Positions 7,254 through 15,217 of a DNA stretch of 15,227 nucleotides are shown piece by piece (within the stretch, counting starts at the first letter, position 1; the number at the start of each line of letters is the position of its first letter). The stretch is from an uncultured Streptococcus sp. (GTDB lineage: Bacteria > Bacillota > Bacilli > Lactobacillales > Streptococcaceae). Made by a program: the position numbers and the translations under genes. The notes below the pieces were generated by a model. The model saw only the letters and a list, made by a program, of their open reading frames with translations, made no database searches and was not told the origin of the DNA. The stretch spans positions 1 to 15,227 of the forward strand of contig CABSQC010000007.1 of the NCBI GenBank assembly GCA_902479835.1. Direction: 5' to 3'.

Positions 7254-7720
7254 TAAAAATAAAAGAAAATGAAAGCAGACGAATCTACTGGGGCGATACC
7301 GTTCTTGCAGATTATCTTTGGGGGTCAACGATTCAAGCAACTGCCCAAGGAAGCGTTCAGTTTCAGAACCCCCTCATGCCATCTGGTCAAGTGCTGAAAA
7401 CTTGGCATTCGCAGACAAATTTTGGCGCAACTCGCCAAATTCCTAGTCTGCCCCTACTCAAAAGAGAGCAAGATTATGAATTGGTTATCACGATGGAAGC
7501 GACTCCTGCTCATACCGTTATGGTAGAAATCGTCTTCAAAGATCGCTTTGGAGAGGTCGTTGGCCGTCGAGTAACCGCAGAAGGTCGCTTGCCGTTTACC
7601 TATCCAGATCAAGCATACGCCTATGAAGTACGCTTGCTCAGTGCAGGTTTGCAAGAGTTTACCTTCCACTATTTCACGATTCAACCAATATCGTCTGAGG
7701 GAGCAGAAGTTCTCGAATAG
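7250..7720 (+). CDS. asp3: Accessory Sec system protein Asp3
   Basis: The 156-residue protein ([17 protein letters not shown]) matches Asp3 (Gap3). This small beta-rich partner binds Asp1/Asp2, and carbohydrate binding is reported for the family. It contains [19 protein letters not shown] and late beta-strand segments but no membrane helix. I chose ATG 7250 because it overlaps the asp2 stop as ATGA, a usual coupling arrangement, and gives the family length. A longer reading from 7196 would add 18 residues inside asp2 and is unlikely. The stop is 31 bp before the secA2 start. Confidence 0.94.
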   Translation: MIKIKENESRRIYWGDTVLADYLWGSTIQATAQGSVQFQNPLMPSGQVLKTWHSQTNFGATRQIPSLPLLKREQDYELVITMEATPAHTVMVEIVFKDRFGEVVGRRVTAEGRLPFTYPDQAYAYEVRLLSAGLQEFTFHYFTIQPISSEGAEVLE

Positions 7721-7740
7721 ACGAACATCACTGCAAAAAA

Positions 7741-7754
7741 AGAGGATTACATTG
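7741..7754 (+). promoter_or_regulatory. Ribosome binding site that sets a TTG start for secA2
   Basis: AGAGGA (7741-7746) lies 5 nt before TTG 7752. No ATG or GTG near it would give a family-length SecA2; the only in-frame ATG upstream (7623) lies deep inside asp3. The site therefore fixes a TTG initiation codon. Confidence 0.8.
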
Positions 7755-10130
7755 GATTACGTTAAATTAAGAAACATCAAAAAAATCTTAAAAGAAGTCA
7801 ATAGCTGGAAGGATGATATGGCCCGCTTGACGGATCGACAGCTGCAGGAGAAGACTGTGGAATTTCGGGAACGTCTAGCAGAGGGTGAGACCTTGGATGA
7901 TCTCTTACCGGAAGCATTTGCGGTTGCGCGTGAAGCTGATAAACGGGTCTTGGGCATGTTTCCTTATGACGTGCAAGTCATGGGAGGAATTGTCCTCCAC
8001 CAAGGCAATGTCGCTGAAATGAATACCGGTGAAGGGAAGACCTTGACGGCAACTATGCCGGTTTATCTCAATGCCCTAGAGGGCAAAGGGGTTATGGTCA
8101 TTACGACCAATACCTATCTGGCAACTCGGGATGCAGAAGAGATGGGACAGGTCTACCGCTTTTTAGGCTTGACTGTTGGAGTTCCCTTGAAACAATCAGA
8201 AGACGAAGAATTAGATCCAGAAGTCAAACGGGAGATTTACCGGTCAGATGTCATTTATACGACCAATACTAGTCTCGGATTTGACTATTTAACAGAGAAC
8301 TTGACGGCTTCGGCAGATGGCCAGTTTTTGGCAGACTTCAATTACGCCATTGTCGATGAGATTGATTCGGTGCTTCTAGATAGTGCTCAGACTCCCTTGA
8401 TTATTTCTGGTTCTCCTCGGGTCCAATCCAACCTATATGGGATTATTGATACCCTGATCCAAACCTTCAAAGAGGGGGAAGACTTCAAGTTTGATGAAGA
8501 AAAGAAACGGGTTTGGTTGACTCGAAAAGGAGCTCATGCAGCAGAAGCTTTTCTTGCCATTCCCAATCTCTATGATCCCCAATACCGTGACTTGGTCCGC
8601 CATATCAGCCTAGCCCTGCAGGCCAATAAAAACTTTATTAAGGATAAGGACTATGTCATCCATCCCAATGTCGAAGGACAACCTGAGATTGTCTTGCTAG
8701 ACCAGGCGACGGGTCGCTTGATGGAAATGACACGCCTCCAAGGAGGACTCCACCAGGCGATTGAAGCCAAGGAAGGTCTCAAGCTAACTCAAGAAACACG
8801 GGCCATGGCTTCGATTACCTACCAAAATCTCTTTAAGATGTTTCGGAAGTTGGGAGGCATGACGGGGACTGGGAAGGTCGCTGAGGCAGAATTTCTCGAT
8901 ACCTATGCCATGTCAGTGATCAAGATTCCAACCAATCGCAAGAAGATCCGCAAGGATTTGCCGGATGAAATCTATCAGACCTTGCCGGAAAAAATCGTGG
9001 CTTCCCTGGATTATGTGAAGAAAGTCCATGAAAAGGGTAATCCGATTCTGGTCTTTGCCGGATCCGTTGAGATGTCGATTCTTTATTCGAATCTTCTCTT
9101 GCGTGAAGGAATTCCTCACAATCTTCTCAATGCCAACAATGCTCCCCGAGAGGCCCAGATCATTAAAGAATCAGGTCGAAAAGGAGCGGTGACAGTTGCG
9201 ACCTCAATGGCCGGTCGAGGAACCGATATCAAGTTGGGACCTGGAGTCGCTGAGTTAGGAGGTTTAGTAGTTGTAGGGACGGAGCGGATGATGAACCAGC
9301 GGATTGACCTTCAAATTCGTGGGCGTTCAGGTCGTCAAGGAGATCCCGGTTTGACCAAGTTCTTTGTCTCTTTAGAAGACGATTTGATGAAAAACTGGGG
9401 ACCAGACTGGATCCAGGATACCTATCAAGACTATGATGTGGATGAGCGGATTGGTTCAGCCAAAGCTCTGACCAAGCGCAAGTATAGAAACTTGGTGGAA
9501 CGGGCTCAAAATGCTAGTGAAAGTTCTGGTCAGGCCAGTCGTCGGATGACGCTAGAATTTGCGGAAAGCATGAACATTCAGCGTGCCATCGTCTACGAAG
9601 AGCGCGACCACTTGATCAAACAAGAAGGTCGCTTGGATGATATCGTTGAAAAAGTGCTTCGTTCCGTCTTTTCAAGTGTAGCCCATAAAAAAGAATACAA
9701 GGAACCGGTAGCTTTTTATCGCTATATGTTAGACAATGTGAGCTATCAAGTGGATCCGGAAAAGGCCCACCAAACCTTCCGTAGCAAGAAAACCAAAGAG
9801 AATTTCTTATGGGAGATTGCTAAAAGCGAGTTGGAAGCTAAGTATGAGATCTTAGGCACCGATGAGGTGATCGCCCAATTCCAGCGCATGGCCATTCTAA
9901 AAGCTATCGATGAAAACTGGGTCGAGCAGGTCGACTATCTACAACAATTGCGGATGGCTCTCTCTGGTCAATACACCAGTCAGAAAAATCCTTTGGTGGA
10001 ATTTTTCCAAGAAGCCTACCAATCCTTTGATCGAATGAAAGGGGCGGCCAAAGAACAAATGGTCCGCAATCTTTTACTGAGTCGAGTAGAAATCAATAAA
10101 AAAGGGGAAATTGTCTTGCATTTCCCATAA
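7752..10130 (+). CDS. secA2: Accessory Sec translocase ATPase SecA2
   Basis: The protein has 792 residues from the TTG start. SecA2 powers export of the glycosylated adhesin through SecY2. Visible motifs, in this numbering, are Walker A GEGKT (93-97), the DEAD-type Walker B DEID (202-205) in [13 protein letters not shown], and the motif GRGTD (488-492), followed by the [13 protein letters not shown] segment of the second nucleotide-binding domain. The protein stops at LHFP soon after the helical wing/scaffold region. It lacks the C-terminal zinc-binding linker of housekeeping SecA, as expected for this SecA2 class. It could start upstream only by running about 130 bp through asp3. It lies between asp3 and gtfA (11 bp downstream). 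All ATPase motifs are intact. Confidence 0.97.
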   Translation: MDYVKLRNIKKILKEVNSWKDDMARLTDRQLQEKTVEFRERLAEGETLDDLLPEAFAVAREADKRVLGMFPYDVQVMGGIVLHQGNVAEMNTGEGKTLTATMPVYLNALEGKGVMVITTNTYLATRDAEEMGQVYRFLGLTVGVPLKQSEDEELDPEVKREIYRSDVIYTTNTSLGFDYLTENLTASADGQFLADFNYAIVDEIDSVLLDSAQTPLIISGSPRVQSNLYGIIDTLIQTFKEGEDFKFDEEKKRVWLTRKGAHAAEAFLAIPNLYDPQYRDLVRHISLALQANKNFIKDKDYVIHPNVEGQPEIVLLDQATGRLMEMTRLQGGLHQAIEAKEGLKLTQETRAMASITYQNLFKMFRKLGGMTGTGKVAEAEFLDTYAMSVIKIPTNRKKIRKDLPDEIYQTLPEKIVASLDYVKKVHEKGNPILVFAGSVEMSILYSNLLLREGIPHNLLNANNAPREAQIIKESGRKGAVTVATSMAGRGTDIKLGPGVAELGGLVVVGTERMMNQRIDLQIRGRSGRQGDPGLTKFFVSLEDDLMKNWGPDWIQDTYQDYDVDERIGSAKALTKRKYRNLVERAQNASESSGQASRRMTLEFAESMNIQRAIVYEERDHLIKQEGRLDDIVEKVLRSVFSSVAHKKEYKEPVAFYRYMLDNVSYQVDPEKAHQTFRSKKTKENFLWEIAKSELEAKYEILGTDEVIAQFQRMAILKAIDENWVEQVDYLQQLRMALSGQYTSQKNPLVEFFQEAYQSFDRMKGAAKEQMVRNLLLSRVEINKKGEIVLHFP

Positions 10131-10141
10131 AAGAGGACATT

Positions 10142-11656
10142 ATGACAGTATACAATATCAACCTTGGAATTGGTTGGGCCAGCAGTGGTGTTGAGTACGC
10201 CCAGGCCTACCGGGCCCAGTTGTTACGCAATATCCATCAACCAGCTAAATTTGTTTTTATGGATATGATTCTAGCCGATAATATCCAACATTTAACAGAA
10301 AATATCGGTTTTAAAAATGATGAAATCATCTGGCTCTATAGCCATTTTACAGATATAAAAATTGCACCAACGACCTATACCATTGACCAGGTCTTAGCAG
10401 GTTTTGCCGGGAAACCGACGCGCGAAGAAGTCGATGGCAAGATCAAGCGCTTCTTTTATGAAGACCAGGACAATTTTTTGACCTGCTACCTGCGCTCAGA
10501 AAATAGTCCTTATGTGGAACGCTGTGAGTATGTGTCTAGAGGGATCTTGGTGAGAAAGGATTATTTCTCCTATGCCCGCTATTGTACGGAGTACTTCATT
10601 CCCAAGAACAACCAAGCCAACTTGATTGAGCGCCGTTTTTACAATGAGGACGGGACGGTTGCCTACAGCATGCAGATGGCGGATGGCCGCGAAATCTATC
10701 GTTTCCCAGATCGTTATCTGGTTGGTCGCCAAGAATTGATCCGCTACTTCATGCAGACCCTTCAATTGACCAAACAAGATTTGGTGATTTTGGATCGGGA
10801 AACCAATATCGGTCAGACTATCTTTGAAGAAGCGCAAAAGGCCCGCCTGGGTGTGGTCGTCCACGCAGAGCACTTCAGTGCCAATAATGTCGACGATCAG
10901 TATATCCTGTGGAATAACTATTACGAGTACCAATTTACCAACGCAGATAAGGTGGACTTCTTTATTGTTGCGACCGACCGCCAAAAAGAAATCTTGGCCG
11001 AGCAATTTGCCCAATACACCAACCATCAGCCTGCCATCTATACCATTCCAGTTGGGAGTCTTGCCAGCTTGCCACAAAACGAAAATCGCACGCCATTTTC
11101 TTTGATCACCGCCTCTCGTTTGGCGACTGAAAAGCATATTGACTGGTTGGTGCGTGCAGTGGTTCGGGCCAAAAAAGAATTACCAGAATTGTCCTTTGAC
11201 ATCTATGGAAAAGGTGGAGAAGAAGGCAAATTGCGTTCTCTGATTGATGAATTGGGGGCGGCAGACTATATCCACCTCAAAGGGCATGCCAATCTAGAGG
11301 AAATTTATAAGAACTATGAAGTATACCTGTCCGCATCGACCAGTGAAGGCTTTGGGTTGACCTTGATGGAGGCGATTGGTTCAGGACTTCCGATTATTGG
11401 TTTTGACGTTCCTTATGGCAATCAGACCTTTGTCACAGAAGGCAAAAATGGCTATCTCATTCCGCCTTCAGCAGATCAAGTGGTCGACCAGATCGCTACT
11501 GCCTTTGCGGAAAAAATGATCCAGCTATACAAAAAAGATGATCTAGCCAGCATGCGTCAAGCATCTTATGCGCGTGCAGAAGACTTTTTGACCAGCCGAG
11601 TAGAAGAAGCTTGGACACAATTGATAGAAGAGGTGACACATGCTGAACGTATTTGA
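10142..11656 (+). CDS. gtfA: GtfA, O-GlcNAc transferase subunit for SRR adhesin
   Basis: The 504-residue GT4-family GT-B enzyme (Gtf1 in S. parasanguinis) adds GlcNAc from UDP-GlcNAc to Ser/Thr of the nascent adhesin, as a complex with GtfB. The N-terminal half holds GIGWASSGVEYAQAYR and a beta-meander add-on domain (RFYNEDGTVAYSMQMADGR), which binds the acceptor and GtfB in relatives. The C-terminal half has the retaining-transferase E-x7-E motif in EGFGLTLME (Glu402, Glu410). The catalytic motif is intact. The ATG follows AGAGGA with 5 nt spacing. The 3' end overlaps gtfB by 17 bp, which favours balanced production of the two subunits. Confidence 0.96.
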   Translation: MTVYNINLGIGWASSGVEYAQAYRAQLLRNIHQPAKFVFMDMILADNIQHLTENIGFKNDEIIWLYSHFTDIKIAPTTYTIDQVLAGFAGKPTREEVDGKIKRFFYEDQDNFLTCYLRSENSPYVERCEYVSRGILVRKDYFSYARYCTEYFIPKNNQANLIERRFYNEDGTVAYSMQMADGREIYRFPDRYLVGRQELIRYFMQTLQLTKQDLVILDRETNIGQTIFEEAQKARLGVVVHAEHFSANNVDDQYILWNNYYEYQFTNADKVDFFIVATDRQKEILAEQFAQYTNHQPAIYTIPVGSLASLPQNENRTPFSLITASRLATEKHIDWLVRAVVRAKKELPELSFDIYGKGGEEGKLRSLIDELGAADYIHLKGHANLEEIYKNYEVYLSASTSEGFGLTLMEAIGSGLPIIGFDVPYGNQTFVTEGKNGYLIPPSADQVVDQIATAFAEKMIQLYKKDDLASMRQASYARAEDFLTSRVEEAWTQLIEEVTHAERI

Positions 11657-12995
11657 TAGCTATTCTCGTGAAAGCCAAGACTTGCTCCACTCCATGAAAG
11701 AGTCTGGCTTTGACCATCCGACCGTTGTTTTGGAGCCAAACGGTTTCTTGCCCGATGGTGTTGAGTCTCCATTTATCTATTTCTTAGGACAACCAAAAGG
11801 GGAGAAACGTGGACGTTACTTTAATGAAGTACCAGTGCCTGATTTCTGGGAAGTTTCTGGGGATAACAGTTCGGGGAAAGTGACCTACTATGGTCAAGAA
11901 AAGGCTCGGATTGCTTACCATGCAGCTTCCTATAAACGCATCGTTGAGCGCCTGGAGTGGCTGGATGACAAGGGGCAAGTGGTCATGATTGAGCACTATG
12001 ATCAATACGGTCGTAAGATAGCCGTAACGACTTGTGGTGATCAAGGTCAGCATTTGGTGACCACTTATTTTGAAGGGGACATCGAGCGCTTGACAGAGAA
12101 TCACCAAACAGGGGATTTGATCTTGACCTTGGACCATCAGCCGATGCGAATTTTCAAGAATCGCTTAGAATATTTTGTCTTTTATCTAGAGCATCGTGGG
12201 TTTGATCTGGATGGCTTGGTCTACAATACCCTTGCCACCTCCTTTAGCATTAGTCTTCAGTTGGGCAATAAAGGGATCAAAGGACGCGACGTCTTGGTTT
12301 GGCAAGAACCTCTTCATGACAGCCTTCCAGGCAATATGCAGTTGATTCTAAAGAGCCCAGAAATCCGGACCAAGAAGATCTTGATTCCACAAAATGCGAC
12401 CTATCACCGTGCTCTCCAGTTGACCTCGCAAGACCAGCATAGCTATTTTGGTCCCCTTGGCTACCTGTATGATTTCAAGGTGAAAGACGATATCCGTAAA
12501 GACGCCTTTGTCTTGACCAATTCGGATCAGATTGAAGCTTTGACCCACCTAGTAGAGAATTTGCCAAATGTGACCTTCCGTGTAGCAGCTTTAACGGAAA
12601 TGTCTGCTAGTCTCTTGTCTATGGTTCGCTATCCAAATGTGGTCTTGTATCAAAACATCAGCCAAGAGCGGATCAAAGAACTGCTTAAGGTCTCTAGTAT
12701 TTACCTGGATATCAACCACTATGCAGAGGTGCAAGGCATTGTCCGCAAGGCCTTTGAACACCAGCAAGTCATCCTTGCCTTTAGCCATCCCCTGCATGAC
12801 CGCCACTTCCTCGCACAAGCCAATATCTTTGACCAAGGAAAAGAAGCGGATATGGTGGCCCGTATCCAGGAAATCTACCAATCTGTAGATAGCTACAGAG
12901 AAGCAGTCGCGCAACAAATTGCCCAATCAAGTAGTGTCGAGCCAGCTGTTTTCACAGCTCGCTTACAAGAAGGGATCGGTGGACAAGGTGAGTGA
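11640..12995 (+). CDS. gtfB: GtfB, substrate-binding partner of GtfA
   Basis: The 451-residue protein (Gtf2 in S. parasanguinis) is the non-catalytic GT-B-like partner that stabilises GtfA and recruits the unmodified or part-modified adhesin. The beta-meander segment (LEWLDDKGQVVMIEHYDQYGRK) parallels that of GtfA. No E-x7-E motif appears in the C-terminal half, which agrees with the chaperone role. The start ATG at 11640 has a purine-rich AGAAGAGGTG upstream, inside gtfA. The stop TGA at 12993-12995 lies within the start region of asp4. Confidence 0.95.
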   Translation: MLNVFDSYSRESQDLLHSMKESGFDHPTVVLEPNGFLPDGVESPFIYFLGQPKGEKRGRYFNEVPVPDFWEVSGDNSSGKVTYYGQEKARIAYHAASYKRIVERLEWLDDKGQVVMIEHYDQYGRKIAVTTCGDQGQHLVTTYFEGDIERLTENHQTGDLILTLDHQPMRIFKNRLEYFVFYLEHRGFDLDGLVYNTLATSFSISLQLGNKGIKGRDVLVWQEPLHDSLPGNMQLILKSPEIRTKKILIPQNATYHRALQLTSQDQHSYFGPLGYLYDFKVKDDIRKDAFVLTNSDQIEALTHLVENLPNVTFRVAALTEMSASLLSMVRYPNVVLYQNISQERIKELLKVSSIYLDINHYAEVQGIVRKAFEHQQVILAFSHPLHDRHFLAQANIFDQGKEADMVARIQEIYQSVDSYREAVAQQIAQSSSVEPAVFTARLQEGIGGQGE

Positions 12996-13179
12996 TCGTA
13001 AGAAAGATTTATTTTACAAAGAAGTAGAAGGACGGATGGAGTCTCTCAAACGCCGTCCTTCCGAAAAAGAAAAGACGACGCGTTCCGAAAAGATCAATGT
13101 TACCTTTAATGTGATCATTGGTTTGGTGATTCTGCTGGGAGTTATTTTTACCCTCTTGAGAGTATTAGGAGGATCCTAA
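12988..13179 (+). CDS. asp4: Accessory Sec system protein Asp4 (SecE-like)
   Basis: The 63-residue protein has a charged N-terminal part with the Asp4 signature DLFYKEVEGRMESLK (residues 7-21) and one C-terminal transmembrane helix (about 38-59, VTFNVIIGLVILLGVIFTLL). It resembles SecE and is thought to complete the SecY2 channel with Asp5. No ATG lies at a suitable place. GTG 12988 (after GGTGG, 5 nt spacing) gives 63 residues. GTG 12979 (after AAGG, 5 nt spacing) gives 66 and is nearly as likely. An ATG at 12919 would overlap gtfB by 77 bp and is rejected. With the start chosen, the overlap with gtfB is 8 bp. Confidence 0.88.
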   Translation: MSDRKKDLFYKEVEGRMESLKRRPSEKEKTTRSEKINVTFNVIIGLVILLGVIFTLLRVLGGS

Positions 13180-13180
13180 G

Positions 13181-13405
13181 ATGGAAATGGTATTTGCAAT
13201 CGTTATCTCGATTTTATCCCTTGCTCTGGTGGTTCTCATTACCCTACAACCTCGCCAGCAACAATCGCTCTCAACAGATGCAACCAGTAACTTAGGGAAG
13301 CCAAGCTATTGGCGCTCCCACCGCGGGCTCAAGCTAGCAACCCTTGCCGTTAGTATCGTCTTTCTCCTATCCTTGTTTCTTTATATGATGGTCGTACAGG
13401 CCTAG
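13181..13405 (+). CDS. asp5: Accessory Sec system protein Asp5 (SecG-like)
   Basis: The 74-residue protein has two hydrophobic segments (about 3-22 and 52-72) joined by a polar loop rich in Q, S and R (PRQQQSLSTDATSNLGKPSYW), the SecG-like hairpin layout of Asp5. It is the last gene of the operon and is needed for SRR adhesin export in S. gordonii. A perfect AGGAGG (13167-13172) lies inside the 3' end of asp4, 8 nt before the ATG, and the genes are 1 bp apart. It is followed by a terminator. Confidence 0.92.
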   Translation: MEMVFAIVISILSLALVVLITLQPRQQQSLSTDATSNLGKPSYWRSHRGLKLATLAVSIVFLLSLFLYMMVVQA

Positions 13406-13427
13406 TGTCTAATAGAATGGATAAAAC

Positions 13428-13452
13428 GAAGTTGGTATTCTCCAACTTCTTT
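13428..13452 (+). terminator. Terminator of the secY2-asp5 operon
   Basis: An 8-bp stem (GAAGTTGG with CCAACTTC, loop TATTCT) is followed by TTT. It begins 22 bp after the asp5 stop. The T run is short, so read-through to the stronger hairpin at 13564 is possible. Confidence 0.75.
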
Positions 13453-13476
13453 CAAATTGTAGATAGAGTCATCTTA

Positions 13477-13614
13477 GAAACTTTCCTTAGGTGAGTACGG
13501 ACGTCAGCGAACTTCGAAGAAGTTCCATGACTAATTATTGAGCCTAAGGTCTCAATAATTCCGAGTGCTAGAAACAATAGTGTTTCTAGCACTTTTCTCA
13601 CGGCGGAAAGTTTC
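13477..13614 (+). repeat. Composite inverted-repeat element (BOX-like, unassigned)
   Basis: This 138-bp gene-free element has terminal inverted repeats GAAACTTTCC (13477-13486) and GGAAAGTTTC (13605-13614), extended by GTGAG (13491) and CTCAC (13597). Inside are three more perfect inverted repeats: GAACTTC/GAAGTTC (13509-13525), AATTATTGAG/CTCAATAATT (13533-13560), and a 13-bp stem (13564-13593). The layered stems and the intergenic site between converging genes fit a dispersed, non-coding repeat of the kind common in streptococci, such as BOX. I do not recognise a BOX consensus. The remaining 13615-13702 is AT-rich, with only a weak TTCATTTT/AAAATGAA repeat. Confidence 0.6.
13564..13597 (+). 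terminator. Strong hairpin with T run inside the repeat element
   Basis: AGTGCTAGAAACA pairs perfectly with TGTTTCTAGCACT over 13 bp, with an ATAG loop, and the 3' arm runs into TTTTC. On the plus strand it would act as a back-up terminator for the secretion operon. On the minus strand there is no T run. Confidence 0.6.
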
Positions 13615-13702
13615 AATATTTTCTTGATTCATTTTAAAAATGAAATCTCAGTTTTATTTCTTTGCAGAATCATTTAACTCATTCTTCTAAAAATTATTTT
13701 AT

Positions 13703-14383
13703 CTATTCATGCCGCCGATTGAAGTGAAAGACTTCAAAATATTGAATGGCCCGGTAGATTAAAAAGATGGTCAAGATGATGGCCACCAGCCAAATCGTCT
13801 TTAATCCATAAAACTGGATCAAGTAGGTCGAAAAAATGGCCCCACAGACGAAACTCCCGATCAAGCAGGTCATAAAGATGGCTTCCCAGAGGAATTTCTT
13901 CTCCTTTTCTCTGACAAAATTTCCATAAGCTACCATGGTTTTCTTGAGATTTCCGGTCATAAAAGAGTGGTTGTAGGCATAGCTACCTACTTCTCCAAAT
14001 GAGGTCGCTACGATTCCTAAACTCAGGCCAAAAAAAGGCACGATGAAGACATTTTTTACCGATGCTGGCAAAAATCCCGTCACCAAAGTTGTGAGGATAT
14101 AGGGCACTAGGGTACTCAAGCGCCAGACTGAATTATCAATCAAGCGACGCAAGACCGTCATTAAAAAGATCCCCAGCATAAAGGCCAGCATCGTGGCTAA
14201 CTTCACTTCTACATCTGAGATCTGCTGGCCGATCAAACCAACCGATAGAAAGACCACATTTCCCGTCTGGCCTGCCGCCAAGGTCCCACCCCGACAAATA
14301 AAAGTATAAGCATCTGAAAAACCAGCACACATGGTTAATAAACAAGCGAACGCCTTGGTCCGCGAATGAAACTCCCTTTTCAT
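13703..14383 (-). CDS. DUF1275 (YoaK-type) membrane protein
   Basis: The 226-residue polytopic membrane protein fits the DUF1275/YoaK family, whose function is not established. Family features are FSDAYTF (22-28), GGTLAAGQTGNVVFLSVGL (32-50) and the second TGN motif SFMTGNLKK (140-148). Several hydrophobic segments follow, near 62-80, 90-105, 112-128, 166-186 and 196-212. ATG 14383 is chosen because AGGGAG lies 7 nt upstream and the length matches the family. A reading from TTG 14476 would add a 31-residue hydrophobic extension without any ribosome binding site. The gene points toward the secretion operon, lies downstream of udk on the same strand and has no clear promoter, so it is probably read with udk. 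No link to adhesin export is implied. Confidence 0.85.
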   Translation of the reverse strand: MKREFHSRTKAFACLLTMCAGFSDAYTFICRGGTLAAGQTGNVVFLSVGLIGQQISDVEVKLATMLAFMLGIFLMTVLRRLIDNSVWRLSTLVPYILTTLVTGFLPASVKNVFIVPFFGLSLGIVATSFGEVGSYAYNHSFMTGNLKKTMVAYGNFVREKEKKFLWEAIFMTCLIGSFVCGAIFSTYLIQFYGLKTIWLVAIILTIFLIYRAIQYFEVFHFNRRHE

Positions 14384-14390
14384 TTCCACT

Positions 14391-14411
14391 CTCCCTAGGA
14401 AAAAGAGGGAG
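14391..14411 (-). promoter_or_regulatory. Hairpin enclosing the DUF1275 ribosome binding site
   Basis: In the minus-strand RNA, CTCCCT (14411-14406) can pair with AGGGAG (14396-14391) around a 9-nt pyrimidine-rich loop. AGGGAG is the likely ribosome binding site, 7 nt before ATG 14383, so the hairpin could lower translation. The stem has only 6 bp. Confidence 0.35.
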
Positions 14412-14578
14412 TGATACAGGACCTTAAGAAACGTCACTAGTACCACCCCCGCAAGGCTGATCCAGAAGTCTTCCAAGCTTAAATAGCAAAGGAAGAGTCC
14501 TTATCAGCCACTGCTTTATTCCGTCACTCCTCCTATCTGTATACACTTGGAGAACGGTTGCCCTTCTTCTCTCTTTTT
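14412..14578 (-). other. udk-DUF1275 gap with an orphan AGGAGG
   Basis: No terminator is visible between udk and the DUF1275 gene. A perfect AGGAGG (14534-14529, minus strand) is followed only by GTG-ACG-GAA-stop, and by a 10-codon GTG ORF (MADKDSSFAI) at a poor distance. A weak -10-like TATACA lies just before it. It may be a gene remnant or chance. Confidence 0.3.
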
Positions 14579-15217
14579 CTATTTTCCCTCACGCGCTTCG
14601 TTGAGGATTTTTTCAATCTTGGTTGTGATCAAGTCAATCGCAACCGTATTGGTTACGCCCTCAGGAATGATCACGTCCGCATAACGCTTGGTTGGCTCGA
14701 TGAACTGGTGGTACATCGGTTTTACTACTCCAAGGTATTGCTCGATGACACTATCTAGACTCCGGCCACGCTCCTCCATATCGCGCTTGATCCGGCGAAT
14801 GATCCGCACATCATCATCCGTATCAACGAAAATCTTGATGTCCATCAAGTCCCGAAGGCGCTTGTCTTCAAGGACCAAGATTCCTTCCACGATGAAAACA
14901 TCTTGTGGTTCCTGACGATAGGTCTTGCTGCTACGCGTATGTTCAGCATAGTCATAAGTTGGAATATCTACCGGACGACCCTCCAAGAGTTCATTGATCT
15001 GCGCAATCATCAAGTCCGTATCAAAGGCAAAAGGATGGTCATAGTTGGTCTTGATCCGCTCCTCAAAGGTCAAATGACTTTGGTCCTTGTAATAAGAATC
15101 ATGCTCAATCATGGCAATCTTTTCATTCGGGAAATTGGCCAAAATGGCACGAGACACACTGGTCTTTCCACCACCAGAGCCACCAGTAACACCAATAATA
15201 ATAGGTCTATTTTGCAT
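14579..15217 (-). CDS. udk: Uridine kinase (uridine/cytidine phosphorylation)
   Basis: The 212-residue cytosolic enzyme of pyrimidine salvage phosphorylates uridine or cytidine to UMP or CMP with ATP or GTP. Motifs in order are the P-loop [12 protein letters not shown] (9-20, Lys18), the nucleoside-binding DSYYKD (40-45), NYDHP (58-62), [10 protein letters not shown] (86-95), EGIL (111-114), and a lid rich in arginine ([15 protein letters not shown]). Length and motifs match Udk throughout, and nothing is missing. GGAG at the window's edge lies 6 nt before the ATG, supporting this start. It is a housekeeping gene that marks the chromosomal border of the adhesin locus. Confidence 0.97.
   Translation of the reverse strand: MQNRPIIIGVTGGSGGGKTSVSRAILANFPNEKIAMIEHDSYYKDQSHLTFEERIKTNYDHPFAFDTDLMIAQINELLEGRPVDIPTYDYAEHTRSSKTYRQEPQDVFIVEGILVLEDKRLRDLMDIKIFVDTDDDVRIIRRIKRDMEERGRSLDSVIEQYLGVVKPMYHQFIEPTKRYADVIIPEGVTNTVAIDLITTKIEKILNEAREGK

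Noticed and set aside
7623-7751. N-terminal extension of SecA2 from an ATG inside asp3
   Set aside because: The added 43 residues look like asp3 read in another frame, and SecA2 family length fits TTG 7752 with its adjacent ribosome binding site.
10496-11137. 213-codon minus-strand ORF opposite gtfA
   Set aside because: No family resemblance, and gtfA is well supported with intact motifs across this stretch.
12919-12978. ATG start for Asp4 inside gtfB
   Set aside because: It would overlap gtfB by 77 bp and add residues not resembling Asp4; the GTG starts fit the known small protein.
14384-14476. TTG start adding 31 residues to the DUF1275 protein
   Set aside because: No ribosome binding site precedes it, and family members begin near the internal ATG at 14383, which has AGGGAG at good spacing.
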